A stretch of 7,371 nucleotides of DNA from the NCBI GenBank assembly GCA_002382525.1, contig DFYA01000059.1, positions 5,609 to 12,979 on the forward strand, given 5' to 3'. The position numbers were made by a program, and so were the translations under genes. Below are positions 6,572 to 7,371 of the stretch, in pieces. The notes under the pieces were generated by a model, which worked only from the letters and a program-made list of their open reading frames with translations, did no database searches and was not told the DNA's origin. How positions within the stretch are numbered: the first letter of the stretch is position 1; each line of letters starts with the position of its first letter. This stretch comes from Opitutaceae bacterium UBA4094. GTDB lineage: Bacteria > Verrucomicrobiota > Verrucomicrobiia > Opitutales > Opitutaceae.

Positions 6572-6610
6572 TGGGGGAATGCCTTATGGCTTGATTAGGG
6601 CATTCCCCTA
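6572..6610. repeat. 13-bp stem-loop after the DUF3185 gene, possible terminator
   Basis: GGGGAATGCC (6574-6583) and GGCATTCCCC (6599-6608) are perfect inverted repeats. Pairing continues inward through TTA/TAG (one wobble), leaving a nine-base loop, and outward by one or two more pairs. Neither strand has a T-run directly after the stem: the plus strand continues AAAAGAGCGG. It is therefore not a classic intrinsic terminator, but its place just after a gene fits transcript end processing or protection. Confidence 0.75.
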
Positions 6611-6847
6611 AAAGAGCGGCGCGCTGTGGTTTGTTTTTGCCCGGTCAGGGATCCTGTGGGTTATCTGGAGCTTTCCGTCCCGATAACCGATTTGGAAACT
6701 CTCGCCCATATCTCCTTCACCGGTGTTGATCCGACACCGCGCGTGCGTCGACCGGGGCTTCGCTTGGAGACGTGCGGGGGGCGGGTTGTCGGCGGCGTAT
6801 GCGAAAAGCAAATACCGGCGAGGGAAGAAGGCCCGCTAGACCCGTTT
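6611..6847. other. Intergenic stretch with no convincing gene
   Basis: Between the stem-loop and the first ATG of cheR I see no supported gene. The cheR frame stays open upstream as far as a TAG at 6596-6598, so a longer N-terminus from a GTG or TTG start is formally possible. The extra residues, however, are not CheR-like and the third codon positions are less GC-rich. A purine-rich AGGGAAGAAGG (about 6824-6834) lies about 14 bases before the ATG, too far for an ideal ribosome site. No clear -35/-10 pair was found. Confidence 0.5.
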
Positions 6848-7371
6848 ATGGCGTGGATGTTGGGGCGAGCCGGTTTGCAGCCGGCGGCGTATCGCGCCGG
6901 CGCGATGCAACGACGGGTGACGGCCTGCCTTCGCCGTCTGCGCGTGACGTCGCCCGATTCGGCCCGAGCGCTCCTGGAGCGCAAGCCGGAGTTGCTGCCG
7001 GTGGTGATCAACAGCGTGTTGGTCGGCGTCAGTGAGTTTTTCCGTGACCGCCCGGTGTTTGATTTCGTGGCGGGCAACGTGTTGCCGGAGTTGTTGCAGA
7101 CCCGCACGCGACTCCGGGTGTGCAGTGCGGGCGTATCCGGGGGGCAGGAACTGTATTCGATGGCGATGTTGCTGGCCGAGGCCGGGGTGCTCGAACAGTC
7201 GGAACTGCTGGGCGTCGACTGCCGCCCCGACGCGATTCGTCGCGCGAGGGGAGGGCTTTTCCGGGCCGAGGACATGGTCGGCGTGGCCGAGGCGCGACGG
7301 GCGCGCTTCTTCCGCATGACCGAAGGCAAGTGGGAGATTTCTCGTGTGCTTAAAAAACGGATACAATGGGA
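6848..7371 (+). CDS. cheR: CheR-type chemoreceptor methyltransferase, 3' end beyond the window
   Basis: S-adenosylmethionine-dependent methyltransferase expected to methylate glutamates of MCPs such as the one at the left edge. The frame is open for 174 codons to the window end; CheR proteins are usually about 270-290 residues, so roughly a third is missing. The N-terminal helical domain has Y15-R and Q21-R-R-V-x-A-C-L-R-R-L. It is followed by V-S-E-F-F-R-D-R-P-V-F (61-71), equivalent to the T-x-F-F-R motif, then motif I LRVCSAGVSGGQELYSMAML (89-108) and the SAM-binding D124 in LLGVDCRPDAIRRARGGLF. Motif I departs from the usual S-T-G-E-E-P-Y-S: the first Glu is Gln100 and Pro is Leu102. ATG 6848 is chosen because the family similarity starts about there (MAWMLGRAGLQPAAYRAG). 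It faces away from the cheA operon and may begin a second chemosensory unit beyond the right edge. Confidence 0.88.
   Translation, partial: MAWMLGRAGLQPAAYRAGAMQRRVTACLRRLRVTSPDSARALLERKPELLPVVINSVLVGVSEFFRDRPVFDFVAGNVLPELLQTRTRLRVCSAGVSGGQELYSMAMLLAEAGVLEQSELLGVDCRPDAIRRARGGLFRAEDMVGVAEARRARFFRMTEGKWEISRVLKKRIQW

Noticed and set aside
6608..6811. Minus-strand open frame of 67 codons containing MGESFQIGYRDGKLQITHRI
   Set aside because: Looks slightly protein-like, but there is no family match, third-position GC is not raised and it ends in the stem-loop. A conservation check could revive it.
6661..7366. Two minus-strand open frames (222 and 176 codons)
   Set aside because: Antisense to cheR, which carries recognisable motifs on the plus strand.

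Overview
The window is GC-rich bacterial DNA, dense in coding sequence, with few Shine-Dalgarno-like sites ahead of its genes. Its core is a chemosensory locus. The codon use, the small DUF3185 membrane protein and the style of the CheR and CheA proteins fit Verrucomicrobiota, most likely the Opitutaceae. That placement is an impression from the sequence and was not tested.

Left part (1-4473, all minus strand): an operon read from right to left, made of a single-domain response regulator, CheA, CheW and a chemoreceptor (MCP) that runs off the left edge. The first three genes are joined by 4-base ATGA overlaps; the MCP follows CheW after 30 bases. The MCP has no membrane segment in its visible part and no recognisable ligand-binding domain. 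Most of its length is coiled coil with a 28-residue period, so it is probably a cytoplasmic or array-internal receptor. The proteins form a complete core signalling chain: MCP, CheW, CheA, receiver.

Middle (4474-4866): a 393-base region between divergent transcription units. It has a TATAAT box facing the che operon. On the plus strand it has a run of strong hairpins, including a 15-bp stem, that ends in a convincing intrinsic terminator 31 bases before the next gene. No protein gene is supported here. It looks like an unannotated small RNA or an attenuated leader.

Right part (4867-7371, all plus strand): a cardiolipin-synthase-type phospholipase D protein with two HKD motifs and one N-terminal membrane helix; a 67-residue DUF3185 membrane protein; a 13-bp stem-loop; about 240 bases with no convincing gene; and the first 174 codons of a divergent CheR-type receptor methyltransferase cut off by the right edge. 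CheR is the expected enzyme for modifying the MCP, so the chemosensory genes flank two envelope genes and are transcribed in opposite directions.

Both edge genes (the MCP and CheR) are open at the window boundary and were read directly from the sequence. The most interesting points are the structured intergenic RNA candidate and the periodic architecture of the receptor.
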